A stretch of 64,000 nt of DNA from Paenibacillus sacheonensis (GTDB taxonomy: Bacteria > Bacillota > Bacilli > Paenibacillales > Paenibacillaceae), in the NCBI RefSeq assembly GCF_009909195.1, contig NZ_JAAAMU010000015.1, forward strand, positions 1 to 64,000, read 5' to 3'. A model generated the notes under the pieces. That model was not told where the DNA came from and ran no database searches. It saw only the letters and a program-made list of their open reading frames with translations. The position numbers and the translations under genes were made by a program. Shown here in pieces: positions 42,490-52,055 of the stretch. Every line of letters begins with the position of its first letter. Positions within the stretch are counted from its first letter, which is position 1.

Positions 42490-42503
42490 CCGAAACGTTT
42501 CGG
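42490..42503 (+). promoter_or_regulatory. LacI-type operator O2
   Basis: CCGAAACGTTTCGG, a perfect 14-bp palindrome 32 bases before the start at 42536. A repressor here would block the whole glycosidase-transporter operon. Confidence 0.75.
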
Positions 42504-42535
42504 GATTACGCGACATCTTGGAGGAGGCAAAGGAT

Positions 42536-44908
42536 ATGCTTCAAATCATGCCTGACAATCCGTTCGAACTTCAGCTTGGACCGATACTGGGCCCTTATCA
42601 TGAAAGACGGGACACGAAGGGCTTATCTTGGCAGGACCTCTATATTTGCGCCGGCAACCGAACTTATTTGGTCGGAAGCCAGAACGGGGGCTTTCCCGAT
42701 TTCGGGCATCACGTGAAGCTCGAGATGGGCGGACTGTGGCTGCACCCGATCAAGCTTCTCGACGGCTTCTGGCTGCATATCGCCGATCGCGAAGGCGGAG
42801 CCGCTTCGGACGGTTCAACCGCCATGTGGCTCACGGAATCCGACTCGTTCCACAATTATCCGTTCTACAACGAGCATCGGTACCGGCTCGAGCCGCTTGA
42901 GCTCGAGGTCGTGCGACGTCAATTCTGCCCGGACGATGAAGAGGGCATCATCGTGACCTATATTCTCCGCGATTTGAGCGGCCGCGGCCGCAGCTTGGAC
43001 CTCAAGATGCTGGTGCGTACCGACCTCAGTCCCGTGTGGTTCTCCGAAGGCAACGGCATCGAGGACGGCATGGACGAAGGGCGCATAGACAAGGCATGCG
43101 GACTCTTCCTTGCGAAGGACGAACGCAATCCGTGGCATGTGGTCGTCGGCGCTGATCGACAGAGCTCGGGAGGCGCTGTCGGAAGAGAAATGTTCGGTCC
43201 GCATTGGACGTCTGGCAGGGGCATCGGCGGATCGCTGGTTTACGAGAACGTATCGATTCCGGCAGTCGGCTCCGAGGCGATCCATTTTTATATGGCGGGA
43301 TCGAACCGCTCCGAGCAAGAGGCGCTGCAAACCTTCGCGAAGCTCCGCGATCACCGCGCGCAGCTCTGGGAGGTCAAGCGCGACAGGTACGAGGCGATCG
43401 CCGATCGGACCGTCGTGAGCATACCCGACAAGCACGTGCAGAAGGTGTTCGATTGGGTGAAGTTCCATAACGACTGGTTCGTCCGGGAAGTGCCGGGCAT
43501 CGGCCGCGGCATGGGCGCCGGTCATCCGGAATATCCGTGGTGGTTCGGCTGCGACAACAGCTATACGCTGCTCGGTCTGCTGCCCGTCGGCGGACTTGCG
43601 ATGGCGCAGGAGACGCTGTCGCTCGTCTTGAAGGCGTCGGAGGAAGCGAACGGCAACGGACGGATCATCCACGAGCTGTCGACGAGCGGACTCGTCGCCA
43701 ATCCGGGCAACACGCAGGAAACGGCCCATTTTATCCAATGCGCATGGGAAGTGTTCCGATGGACGGGAGACATCTCGTTTCTGCGAAGCGTCTATCCGGC
43801 GGTGAAGAAAGGGTTGTCCTGGCTGCTCGAGGACATGGATCCGGACGGCGACCTGCTGCCCGAAGGCTACGGGATAATCGAGATCGAGGGCCTGAACGTC
43901 GAACTGATCGACTCTGCGGCCTACACGTGGTCCGCGCTGCTCGCGGGCGCCCAAATGGCCGAACTGTTCGGCGAAGAAGAAGTGCGGGCGCGGTACGAGC
44001 AGCTCGCGGCACGCCTCGGGGAGAAGATCAACCGCGAATTGTGGATCGACAAGGAAGGGCTGTATGCCGACGCGATGGCGCCGGCAGGCAAGATCGAGAG
44101 CCGGATCGACATTTATATCGAGCGGGCGCAAGCTTTCGGCGCGCTGGACGCCGTCGGCGATCTCGAGGCGATCAAGGCCGAGCTGGCCGGACTCGATCCG
44201 GCATGCGAACGGCCCTGGCTGTTCAAGAATTGGGTCATCAACACGCCGATGGAGACCGGTCTCTCTCCGCGGAAGCAGGCAGTCAGAGCGTTGGAGCGCA
44301 TGGCAACCGAGGAATTCACGGGTCCCTGGGGCACGTATCTGTCGGGCATGTACCGCGATCAGATGATGACGATCTCGACGGGCGTGCAGGCGGTCGCCGA
44401 AGCCCGGTACGACCGGATGAACGAATCGCTGCGGATGATCCGTCTCATCGCCTCCACGTTCAACAAGCGCCTTCCCGGATCGATCTCGGAAATGTCGCCG
44501 GATTACGGCTGCTTCGTGCAGGCCTGGACGAACTACGGCATGACTTGGCCGCTGATGACGTTCATGTTCGGCATCAAGCCAGCCGCCTATCGGAAGGAAT
44601 TAACGCTGCGGCCGCGTTTCCCGGACGGCTGGAACGACATGTCGGCGAAGCGGATTCAGCTCGGCCTGGGCGAATGCGCGAATACGCTGGATATCGAGGT
44701 CGTCCGTTCCGAGGGCGAGGATGTGTGCCGCTTCGAGCTGGAACAGCCGGGCTGGTCGGTTACCTTGGACGTGCTGCAGCCGGCGGACGGCACCTGCTTC
44801 GTCACGCTCGACGGCGAACCGGTCACGGCAGAGGCGCGTGACGGATCGATCGTCGTGGCCATCGCGAATGCAGGGAAACACGAGCTGCGGGTTAGCCGGA
44901 CCAGCTAA
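42536..44908 (+). CDS. Six-hairpin glycosidase (amylo-alpha-1,6-glucosidase/GH63-like)
   Basis: The ATG at 42536 follows GGAGGAGG; an ATG at 42479 precedes the operator. The 790-residue cytoplasmic protein has an N-terminal beta-sandwich (about 1-290; LYICAGNRTYLVGSQNGG) and an (alpha/alpha)6 barrel (about 300-680; YPWWFGCDNSYTLLG, NTQETAHFIQCAWE) ending in a small beta domain. The fold fits glycogen-debranching C domains and related GH families, but I cannot assign a numbered family or catalytic acids with confidence. It is the first gene of the operon, so its product probably acts on the imported sugar. Confidence 0.7.
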   Translation: MLQIMPDNPFELQLGPILGPYHERRDTKGLSWQDLYICAGNRTYLVGSQNGGFPDFGHHVKLEMGGLWLHPIKLLDGFWLHIADREGGAASDGSTAMWLTESDSFHNYPFYNEHRYRLEPLELEVVRRQFCPDDEEGIIVTYILRDLSGRGRSLDLKMLVRTDLSPVWFSEGNGIEDGMDEGRIDKACGLFLAKDERNPWHVVVGADRQSSGGAVGREMFGPHWTSGRGIGGSLVYENVSIPAVGSEAIHFYMAGSNRSEQEALQTFAKLRDHRAQLWEVKRDRYEAIADRTVVSIPDKHVQKVFDWVKFHNDWFVREVPGIGRGMGAGHPEYPWWFGCDNSYTLLGLLPVGGLAMAQETLSLVLKASEEANGNGRIIHELSTSGLVANPGNTQETAHFIQCAWEVFRWTGDISFLRSVYPAVKKGLSWLLEDMDPDGDLLPEGYGIIEIEGLNVELIDSAAYTWSALLAGAQMAELFGEEEVRARYEQLAARLGEKINRELWIDKEGLYADAMAPAGKIESRIDIYIERAQAFGALDAVGDLEAIKAELAGLDPACERPWLFKNWVINTPMETGLSPRKQAVRALERMATEEFTGPWGTYLSGMYRDQMMTISTGVQAVAEARYDRMNESLRMIRLIASTFNKRLPGSISEMSPDYGCFVQAWTNYGMTWPLMTFMFGIKPAAYRKELTLRPRFPDGWNDMSAKRIQLGLGECANTLDIEVVRSEGEDVCRFELEQPGWSVTLDVLQPADGTCFVTLDGEPVTAEARDGSIVVAIANAGKHELRVSRTS

Positions 44909-44934
44909 TCGCGATCAGGAAGGGGAGTGTTAGC

Positions 44935-45894
44935 ATGAAAAGCATCGAGACGTCCGTCCGTCCCGCGGCCGGCAAGAAACGGAACGCGTTCATGGTCGAG
45001 ATGAAACGGAATTATCCGTACTACCTCATGATGGTGCCTGCCGCGTTGATCATGTTCGTGTTTTCCTATTTGCCTATGCCGGGCATGATCGTGGCGTTCC
45101 AGGATTTCAATTTCGTCGATAAGTTCAAAAGCCCGTTCGTCGGCTGGGATAACTTCAAGTTTTTCTTCACGAGCTCCTATGCGTACCGGACGACCTTCAA
45201 CACGATCTTCATCAATTTGAACTATCTCGTCTGGACGACCTTCGTCAGCGTGCTCTTCGCCATTCTCTTGAACGAAATCCGGTCGAAGCTGGCGACGAAA
45301 TTTTATCAAAACATGATGTTCCTGCCCTATTTCTTCTCGGCCGTCGTCGTCGGCAAGCTCGTCACGGACATCGTGTTCTCCGACCAGAACGGCATTGCGA
45401 ACCAGATCATTCATTTGTTCGGGCATGAGCCGATCGTCTGGTCTCAGGTATCGGGACCGTGGGGCTGGATCATTATCGGCACCCACATCTGGAAGACGGC
45501 CGGCTATTCGTCCATCATCTACCTGGCCAGCATCGCCGGCATCGACGATCATTTGTACGAAGCGGCCTCGCTCGACGGCGCCACGCGCTGGCAGCAGATC
45601 CGGACGATTACCTTGCCGATGCTCACGCCGGTCATCATCATCATGACGCTTCTTAGCATCGGCGGCATGCTGCGCGGCGACTTCGACACCATCTACTCGA
45701 TCGTCGGCGATAACGGATTGCTGTTCGCGCATACGGACGTCATCGACACGTACATTTTCCGCGCGATCAAACAGGCCGCCGATTTCGGGCCGACCGCTGC
45801 CGTAGGCTTGTATCAATCCGTGGTGGGCTTCATCCTGGTATTCGGTTCGAATGCGCTGGTGAAGCGATATAACAAGGACAGCGCGCTGTTCTAA
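44935..45894 (+). CDS. Sugar ABC transporter permease (LplB-like)
   Basis: The ATG at 44935 follows AAGGGGAG. The 319-residue protein has six membrane helices (PYYLMMVPAALIMFVFSYLP start) and EAA loop YEAASLDGATRWQQIRTITLP. It pairs with 45925 and is fed by the 46941 lipoprotein. Confidence 0.93.
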   Translation: MKSIETSVRPAAGKKRNAFMVEMKRNYPYYLMMVPAALIMFVFSYLPMPGMIVAFQDFNFVDKFKSPFVGWDNFKFFFTSSYAYRTTFNTIFINLNYLVWTTFVSVLFAILLNEIRSKLATKFYQNMMFLPYFFSAVVVGKLVTDIVFSDQNGIANQIIHLFGHEPIVWSQVSGPWGWIIIGTHIWKTAGYSSIIYLASIAGIDDHLYEAASLDGATRWQQIRTITLPMLTPVIIIMTLLSIGGMLRGDFDTIYSIVGDNGLLFAHTDVIDTYIFRAIKQAADFGPTAAVGLYQSVVGFILVFGSNALVKRYNKDSALF

Positions 45895-45924
45895 TCGTGC
45901 CGGAAGCGGAAAGGAAGGGTTTCG

Positions 45925-46797
45925 ATGCATAAGCGTTCTCCCAGCGAGCGGATTGCACAGCTATTCATTCATCTGATCCTGTTTGCATTCGCCGTGTGCT
46001 GCATATATCCATTTATCGTGACGTTCATGGTCTCGCTCAGCAGCGAAAAAAGCATTCTCTTCAACGGCTATCAACTGATTCCCGAACAATTCTCGACGCT
46101 GGCGTACCGCATGGTGTTTCAAAACCAATTCATCTATACCGGCTACGGCGTATCCATCCTGGTCACGGTCGTCGGCACGCTGCTGTCCCTGTTCATCTGC
46201 GGCATGGCCGGGTATGCGATGTCCATCCAACGCGTGCGATATCGGAACGTCGTCGCCATGTTCTTCTACCTGCCGATGATCTTTAACGCCGGCACGCTGC
46301 CCTGGTATCTTGTCTGCACGCAGTTCCTGCATTTGCAGAACACCGTCTGGGCGCTTATCGTGCCGCTGCTCGTATCGCCTTTCAACGTGTTCCTGATGCG
46401 CAACTATTTTGCGACGGTTCCGGCCTCGCTGGTCGAATCGGCGGAAATCGACGGCTGCGGCGTGATGAAGACGTTCGTCAAAATCATCATCCCGTTATCG
46501 AAGCCGATCATCGCGACCGTCGCGCTGTTCATCGGCCTCATGTATTGGAACGACTGGTCGAGCGCGCTGTGGTTTATCGATAACACGCACCTCTATCCGC
46601 TGCAATATATGCTTTACCGCATTAAATCCATCATGGACTTCGTTCGCCAGAACGGGGCCATGGGCGGCACGGACATGCCTGCGGCGACGTTCCAGGTGGC
46701 GACGTTATTCGTGACGATCGGCCCCATTGTCCTGCTATATCCGTTCGTTCAGCGTTATTTCGTCAAAGGCATCATGGTCGGCGCCGTCAAAGGGTAA
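45925..46797 (+). CDS. Sugar ABC transporter permease (YtcP-like)
   Basis: The 290-residue protein has six membrane helices, EAA loop VESAEIDGCGVMKTFVKIIIP and the terminal FVQRYFVKGIMVGAVKG. Ribosome site AAGGAAGGG precedes it. No ATPase gene follows, as in the other two importers of the window. Confidence 0.93.
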   Translation: MHKRSPSERIAQLFIHLILFAFAVCCIYPFIVTFMVSLSSEKSILFNGYQLIPEQFSTLAYRMVFQNQFIYTGYGVSILVTVVGTLLSLFICGMAGYAMSIQRVRYRNVVAMFFYLPMIFNAGTLPWYLVCTQFLHLQNTVWALIVPLLVSPFNVFLMRNYFATVPASLVESAEIDGCGVMKTFVKIIIPLSKPIIATVALFIGLMYWNDWSSALWFIDNTHLYPLQYMLYRIKSIMDFVRQNGAMGGTDMPAATFQVATLFVTIGPIVLLYPFVQRYFVKGIMVGAVKG

Positions 46798-46869
46798 CTT
46801 TCATTCCGGCATTCATCTAATGCAAATTAGATTTTTGCGATAGCATCTCGCGCTTCATGCAAGGGGAAC

Positions 46870-46921
46870 GTTTTTATACTCAACAACAGCGGTATAAAAA
46901 CCCATTCACATCCGGCTGTTG
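46870..46921 (+). promoter_or_regulatory. Leader with two mutually exclusive hairpins
   Basis: GTTTTTATAC (46870-46879) pairs with GTATAAAAAC (46892-46901), a perfect 10-bp stem. CAACAGC (46884-46890), in the loop of that stem, can instead pair with GCTGTTG (46915-46921). The two cannot form together, and the second ends just before the ribosome site AAGGGGAG (46925-46932). A smaller ATCTAAT/ATTAGAT stem with TTTTT lies upstream, about 46814-46835. Confidence 0.55.
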
Positions 46922-46940
46922 ACAAAGGGGAGAGACGGTA

Positions 46941-48470
46941 ATGAAGAAGTTCAGGAAAATGTTTTTCGGTATGAGCATCGTCGCGGTGGCAGCTCTCGTG
47001 CTTTCGGGCTGCGGATCCAACAACGACAATAACGCATCGAACGGAAGCAATAACGGCGGCACCGCGGCATCCGATTCGAATGGCGGCAAGCCGAGCGCGG
47101 ATGTCGTGAAGCTTACCGCCGTATTTCCGGGACAAGCGTCGACCGCGGCGCCGAACGTGCTCAAGGCGATCAACGACAAGCTGAAGGCGGACGGGCTTAA
47201 CATCCAAGTCGACATCAAGTACATCGACGATTACTGGAACAAGCTGGCGCTCAGCATTGCGGGCAGCACGCAATACGATCTGGCTTGGGCGCACAGCAGC
47301 ACGTTGTCCGATCTCGTCGCGAAGCGGGTCTACCAGCCGATCGACGACGAATTGAAATCCGAAGGTCCCGACCTGCTGGCGAATACGCCGGATTACGTGC
47401 TTAAGGGCGGCGCCATCAACGGCAAGCAGTATGCGATCGCCAGAGCGATTCCGATGACGGGCTTCAATAACGTGTTCGACATCCGCGGCGATCTGCGCGA
47501 GAAATACGGCATTTCGAAAATCACGACGCTCGACGGCCTGGAGTCGTATTTCGATGCCGTCCTGAAAAACGATCCGAGCATGTATGCGTTCGTCGGCTCC
47601 AATACGCAAGCGTTATTCCCGATCTATGCCAACTACTACTTCCCGATCGGCGACGGAGGCATGTATCCGGTATACGTCGATCCCGCCGATCCGGCGCACA
47701 AGGTGAAATCCTTCTTGGATACGCAAGCGTTCGCCGATATCGTGAACAAGAAGAAAGAATGGCGCGCAAAAGGCTATATTTCCGCCGACGCCTCCAAGCT
47801 TGACGACGCGGAAGCCGGGTTCGACAACGGCAAGGTTGCCGCCCTGGGCGCGAATATTTTCAGAGCCTCCGAGCGCGTGGACACGTTGACGAAGAACGTT
47901 CCCGGAGCGAAAGTCGAAACGGTATACCTGGAACCGGCGAAACGTTATATTTTCTCGGCCGGGGACAATATGCTGGCTGTTCCGAGCACGAGCAAGCACG
48001 TGAAGGAAGCCGTGGAATTAATGAACTGGATCAAGAAGGACCAAGCCAACTTCGATCTGTGGTCATACGGCGTAGAGGGCACGAACTATAAGCTGACCGA
48101 CGGCTCCGTCGACACGAGCGGCATTGCCGATGCCGACAAATACAACACGAACGTATGGATGTGGAACGACCTTCGCCTTGCCCGCTTCTCGACCAACTAC
48201 GCGAAGTCGGACATCGAGGAACTGAAAGCATGGGACGGCAAATCGGAAGTCAGTCCGTTCGTCGGCTTCACGCTGGACCAAAGCAAGATTAAATCCCAGA
48301 TCAGCCAGATCCAAGCCGTCATGAACGAATACGGCGAGAACTTGGGCCTTGGGGTTACGGATATCGGCACCGTCAAGGACGAAATCATGAAGAAGATGAA
48401 GGCTGCAGGTTTGCAGGATGTCATCGACGAGACGCAGAAGCAAATCGATGCTTATTTGGCTGCGAAATAA
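46941..48470 (+). CDS. Extracellular solute-binding lipoprotein (LplA-like)
   Basis: The 509-residue product starts at ATG 46941 after AAGGGGAG. It has a lipoprotein signal with lipobox ALVLSGC, an Asn/Gly-rich spacer (about 25-55) and a large binding domain of the DUF3502-like group that accompanies LplB/YtcP permeases. It follows the permeases rather than preceding them. The two-hairpin leader may set its expression level separately. Confidence 0.92.
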   Translation: MKKFRKMFFGMSIVAVAALVLSGCGSNNDNNASNGSNNGGTAASDSNGGKPSADVVKLTAVFPGQASTAAPNVLKAINDKLKADGLNIQVDIKYIDDYWNKLALSIAGSTQYDLAWAHSSTLSDLVAKRVYQPIDDELKSEGPDLLANTPDYVLKGGAINGKQYAIARAIPMTGFNNVFDIRGDLREKYGISKITTLDGLESYFDAVLKNDPSMYAFVGSNTQALFPIYANYYFPIGDGGMYPVYVDPADPAHKVKSFLDTQAFADIVNKKKEWRAKGYISADASKLDDAEAGFDNGKVAALGANIFRASERVDTLTKNVPGAKVETVYLEPAKRYIFSAGDNMLAVPSTSKHVKEAVELMNWIKKDQANFDLWSYGVEGTNYKLTDGSVDTSGIADADKYNTNVWMWNDLRLARFSTNYAKSDIEELKAWDGKSEVSPFVGFTLDQSKIKSQISQIQAVMNEYGENLGLGVTDIGTVKDEIMKKMKAAGLQDVIDETQKQIDAYLAAK

Positions 48471-48584
48471 CAAGGCGGAATAGGCAGGAAGCGCGCCTCC
48501 AAAGCAGAAATCGGAAGCACCGCGGGTGTTGGCCGAGGATTGCTTCGGGGGAGCGCTTTTTGAAATAAGCGGAGGTGCAGCGAA

Positions 48585-50432
48585 GTGAAGAGGGTCAAGA
48601 ACGGGCTGACACGCGAGCAATCGGCCGTTCAATGCGGGGCCGCCGGCGTTACGGAATATTGGACGGCGTTTACCTGCCTTGAATCCGAGGGCTGCGAGGT
48701 TCAAGAAGCGTTCAGTCTGGATGCGTTCGTCGGCGATTCCGCGGTGCGGGCCGTCTACTACGAAAGCGGCTGGGGCCGGGAGTACGCGCCCGTAACGGTG
48801 GAACTGAACGGCAAGCTGCGCATCGAGAACCGGAAAGGACGGTCGTCGGCCGACGTGCATCCGCTGCTTCTGGTGCATGGCCTGAGCGGGACGCTGTACG
48901 CCTATGCCGTCGCGTGGTCGGGCAATTGGACATTGGAGATCGAGCCGTCCGATTCCGGAGCCGGATTCACGGTACGAGGCGGGATGGCATCGGCGTCCGT
49001 CGCGAAGCGGCTGGATTCCGGAGAGACATGGTCCACGCCCAAAGTCATCGGAGCGGCTTCAAGGACGGGCTCGCTGAATGAAATCAGCGCCATGTACCAT
49101 GCCTGGTACGAAGCCGTCATGCCGCGAAATGCCTTATCGGACTTGATGCCGGTGGAATGGAATCACTGGTGGGCGTACGAGGACAAGTCGATTAACGAGG
49201 ACGTCTTCCTGCGCAACGCCGATCGGGCAGCGGAGATCGGCGTAGAGGTCTGCACGCTCGATGCCGGCTGGTTCGGCTCCGACGACGGGAGCGAGCATTG
49301 GTTCGACGTGCGCGGGGATTGGCATAAAGTAAATAGGGAGCGCTTTCCGAACGGAATCCGCTATCTGGCGGACTACGTGCACGGCAAGGGCATGAAGTTC
49401 GGTTTATGGTGCGAGATCGAAGGGCTTGGCGCGAAGGCGGACTTGTGCGCCGCGAATCCGCAATTCGTCGCGAAGCGCGACGGAGCGTTTCTCGGATATG
49501 TCTGCTTGGGCGGAGAAGAAGCGCGGCGATGGGCATACGATACGTTGGCCGGCATGATCGAGTCGTATGATTGCGACTGGATCAAGATCGATTTCAATCT
49601 CGATCCCGGCGAAGGCTGCGACTGCGACGATCACGGGCACGGCGCGCATGATGGTCTTTACGCGCATTACGAGGGGCTTTACGGCGTGCTGGAACGAATT
49701 CGCCTGCGGTTTCCCGAGGTCGTTCTGGAGAACTGCAGCTCGGGCGGCCAACGCACCGATCTCGGCATCATGCGGCACATGCACGTGAATTTCCTCAGCG
49801 ATCCGGACTATTCCGAGCATCAGCTGCAGGTGTTCTGGGCGGCTTCGATCGTCCTGCCGCCGCGGCGCTGCCTGCACTGGGCGTGGTCGAATACGTGCGG
49901 GGACGGTTTCCCGGGCATGGATTTCGGCAGCGCGGAGCTAAGCGAGGCTGAATTCAAGTTCCATATGCGCGTCGCGATGCTGCATGCGACGGGATACTCG
50001 CATCCGCTGCCGCGGTATGGCGAGACTGCCCTTGCCACCATGCGGGAACAAATCGCGTTCTATAAAACGCATGTCCGCGATATCATTCGAGGCGGGACGT
50101 TCTATCGTCTGACGCCGCAAGCCGTTCGCGGCGGCAACGGCGCGGGATGGAACGCTTATTCGTACGTAAAGCCGGAGCGGGAAGAGGCGGCCTGCTTGTT
50201 CGTCTTCCGGCTCGAGCACGGCGAAGCCTCCACTTGGATCCGATTGGCAGGCCTTGCCGAGGAGCGGCTGTATGCCTTGAGGGACGCCGATACCGGAGGG
50301 GAGTTCGTTCGAACGGGCGCCGAGCTCATGAACGAGGGACTGCACTTCGATGATATGCAGCCGATCGAATCGCGGGTGCTGCTGCTGCTGCAGGCCTCGG
50401 CGTTCGAAAGCGGGCATGCATCCATTCTATAG
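48585..50432 (+). CDS. GH36 alpha-galactosidase
   Basis: A GTG at 48585 follows GGAGGTG. The 615-residue enzyme has an N-terminal beta-sandwich (about 1-180), a GH36 barrel with nucleophile D336 in DWIKIDFN, and acid/base D406 in LSDPDYSE, preceded by ENCSSGGQR. It lacks a signal peptide, so it would hydrolyse alpha-galactosyl links of imported oligosaccharides. DPDY replaces the commoner SDNTD around the acid, so specificity may be altered. The gene follows the binding protein and precedes a cupin and an oxidoreductase. Confidence 0.88.
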   Translation: MKRVKNGLTREQSAVQCGAAGVTEYWTAFTCLESEGCEVQEAFSLDAFVGDSAVRAVYYESGWGREYAPVTVELNGKLRIENRKGRSSADVHPLLLVHGLSGTLYAYAVAWSGNWTLEIEPSDSGAGFTVRGGMASASVAKRLDSGETWSTPKVIGAASRTGSLNEISAMYHAWYEAVMPRNALSDLMPVEWNHWWAYEDKSINEDVFLRNADRAAEIGVEVCTLDAGWFGSDDGSEHWFDVRGDWHKVNRERFPNGIRYLADYVHGKGMKFGLWCEIEGLGAKADLCAANPQFVAKRDGAFLGYVCLGGEEARRWAYDTLAGMIESYDCDWIKIDFNLDPGEGCDCDDHGHGAHDGLYAHYEGLYGVLERIRLRFPEVVLENCSSGGQRTDLGIMRHMHVNFLSDPDYSEHQLQVFWAASIVLPPRRCLHWAWSNTCGDGFPGMDFGSAELSEAEFKFHMRVAMLHATGYSHPLPRYGETALATMREQIAFYKTHVRDIIRGGTFYRLTPQAVRGGNGAGWNAYSYVKPEREEAACLFVFRLEHGEASTWIRLAGLAEERLYALRDADTGGEFVRTGAELMNEGLHFDDMQPIESRVLLLLQASAFESGHASIL

Positions 50433-50447
50433 GCGAGGTGAATGACG

Positions 50448-50789
50448 ATGCCGGTTATCCGGGTAAAGGATCAGGGGCGTTTTCCGGACTGGAGCGAGAT
50501 CAATCATTATGGCATTAATGATCTGAAGGTCGGCCAGCGAGTGCCGCTGCATTATCACGATTGCAACGAGTATTGGATTATCGTCAGCGGGCGGGGCATC
50601 TGCACGACGGAGGGCGATTCTTACGAAGTCGGTCCCGGCGACATGGTGCTGACCAGACAGGGCGACGAACATTCGCTCGTCGTGACGGAGGACATGGCGG
50701 CCGTTTATATATACGGCATTTTGCCTCCGGGGGGTTCGATCGGGTACCGTTACCGGGACAAGCCGCAGGAAGACGCGGCACGGCCCTAA
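50448..50789 (+). CDS. Small cupin-domain protein
   Basis: ATG 50448 is eight bases after GGCGAGGTG; ATG 50442 is too close to it. The 113-residue single cupin has H/H/E metal-ligand residues in HYHDCNEYW and the second motif GDMVLTRQGDEHSLVV. It may be a sugar isomerase/epimerase-like enzyme or a ligand-binding protein; context favours sugar metabolism. Confidence 0.85.
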   Translation: MPVIRVKDQGRFPDWSEINHYGINDLKVGQRVPLHYHDCNEYWIIVSGRGICTTEGDSYEVGPGDMVLTRQGDEHSLVVTEDMAAVYIYGILPPGGSIGYRYRDKPQEDAARP

Positions 50790-50852
50790 TACGAATGCGG
50801 GGACGGACGGGTTCGATCCTCCGTATCCGGCCATAGAAACGGAGCGTGAAAC

Positions 50853-51872
50853 ATGAAGGAGAAACTGAAACTGCTCCAAGCCGGCTTAGGCGGCCATGGA
50901 GGCGGCGTGGCGCGTCATTTCGTCCGTTGTTCCGAGGACTTCGAGCTCGTGGGATTGCTCGACCTGAACCGGGAAGCCTTGCAGGCGGCAGGAGCCGAAT
51001 TCGGCATTCCGGAGGAGCGGCTGTATACCGATTACCGCGCCGCTGTAACGGAATCGGGCGCCGATGCGCTCCTGCTCGTCGTCATCTCGCCGGCGCACCA
51101 CGAAATCGCCAAGTACGCGCTGCAGCAAGGCCTTCACGTCCTGATCGAGAAGCCGTTCACGCTGTCGCTCGCCGACGCGCGGGAGCTTGTGGAGTTGGCG
51201 GAGCAGCAACGCCGCAACATCATGATCAATCAAAACTATCGCTACGTTACGGCGGTGCTTACCTTGAAACAAGCCCTCTCGGACGCGTCGCTCGGGATGC
51301 CGTTGTTCGCGCAAGCCCACTTCTTCTGCAACCATGACGGGAAGCCGTACCAACGGGCGATGGACAACTACGCGCTGCTCGAAATGTCGGTTCATCACGT
51401 CGATATGATCCGCTTCCTATTGGATACGGATATCGTTGCCGTTAACGGCAGGACCTGGAACGATCCGGGCAGCGGCTATCAAGGCGACCCGCACGTGCAG
51501 GCCGCGTACGATACCGAGGCGGGCGTGCCGGTGTTCTATCTCAGCAGCCTGCTGGCCAAGGGGAAAGCCGACCCATGGGAGGGCGTTTGGCGCTTCCAGT
51601 TCCAGCGCGGAACGGTCCATCTCGCCGATATGGGCGAAGGTTATGGCGTGTACGTGACCGATGAGGAGCGGCAGGTCCGGAAGCTGGCTGACGCAGTTAA
51701 CGGGAAGGACAGCATTCACGGGGTATTGGCCGAGTTCGCGGCTTCGATCCGCGAACGAAGGGAGCCGGCGATCTCCGGCGCGGACAATCTCCGCACGCTG
51801 GCAGCGCTGTTCGCGACGGCGGATTCCTCCCGGGAAGGCAGAAGGATTCGACTCCCCGCGATGCGCGCCTAA
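50853..51872 (+). CDS. Gfo/Idh/MocA-family oxidoreductase
   Basis: The 339-residue protein has a dinucleotide-binding N terminus (GLGGHGGGVARHF; GLLDLNR) and the EKP motif (VLIEKPFTLSL), with a C-terminal alpha/beta domain. Such enzymes oxidise or reduce sugars or inositols with NAD(P). It is last in the GH36 operon and could act on the released monosaccharide. Confidence 0.9.
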   Translation: MKEKLKLLQAGLGGHGGGVARHFVRCSEDFELVGLLDLNREALQAAGAEFGIPEERLYTDYRAAVTESGADALLLVVISPAHHEIAKYALQQGLHVLIEKPFTLSLADARELVELAEQQRRNIMINQNYRYVTAVLTLKQALSDASLGMPLFAQAHFFCNHDGKPYQRAMDNYALLEMSVHHVDMIRFLLDTDIVAVNGRTWNDPGSGYQGDPHVQAAYDTEAGVPVFYLSSLLAKGKADPWEGVWRFQFQRGTVHLADMGEGYGVYVTDEERQVRKLADAVNGKDSIHGVLAEFAASIRERREPAISGADNLRTLAALFATADSSREGRRIRLPAMRA

Positions 51873-51900
51873 GGAAAGCATGACCCGCTATTCATCTCCC

Positions 51901-51927
51901 AAGGACACCTGAGAAGGTGTCCTTTTT
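51901..51927 (+). terminator. Terminator of the 42536-51872 operon
   Basis: AAGGACACCT-GAGA-AGGTGTCCTT followed by TTTGTC. Confidence 0.9.
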
Positions 51928-52055
51928 GTCTTGCGATGGCAACCGAACATTTCATCTCCGCTGGTGGAATGACGCTATCGTTCTACCTCCTGCCTGTATA
52001 CGTTAGTAGGGATGGAGACGAGAAGCTTCACATGGAACAGGAGGATGGACGAGCG

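Noticed and set aside
46798..46940. Known riboswitch in front of the binding-protein gene
   Set aside because: The hairpins do not resemble any riboswitch class whose core I can recall; it is reported only as competing stems.
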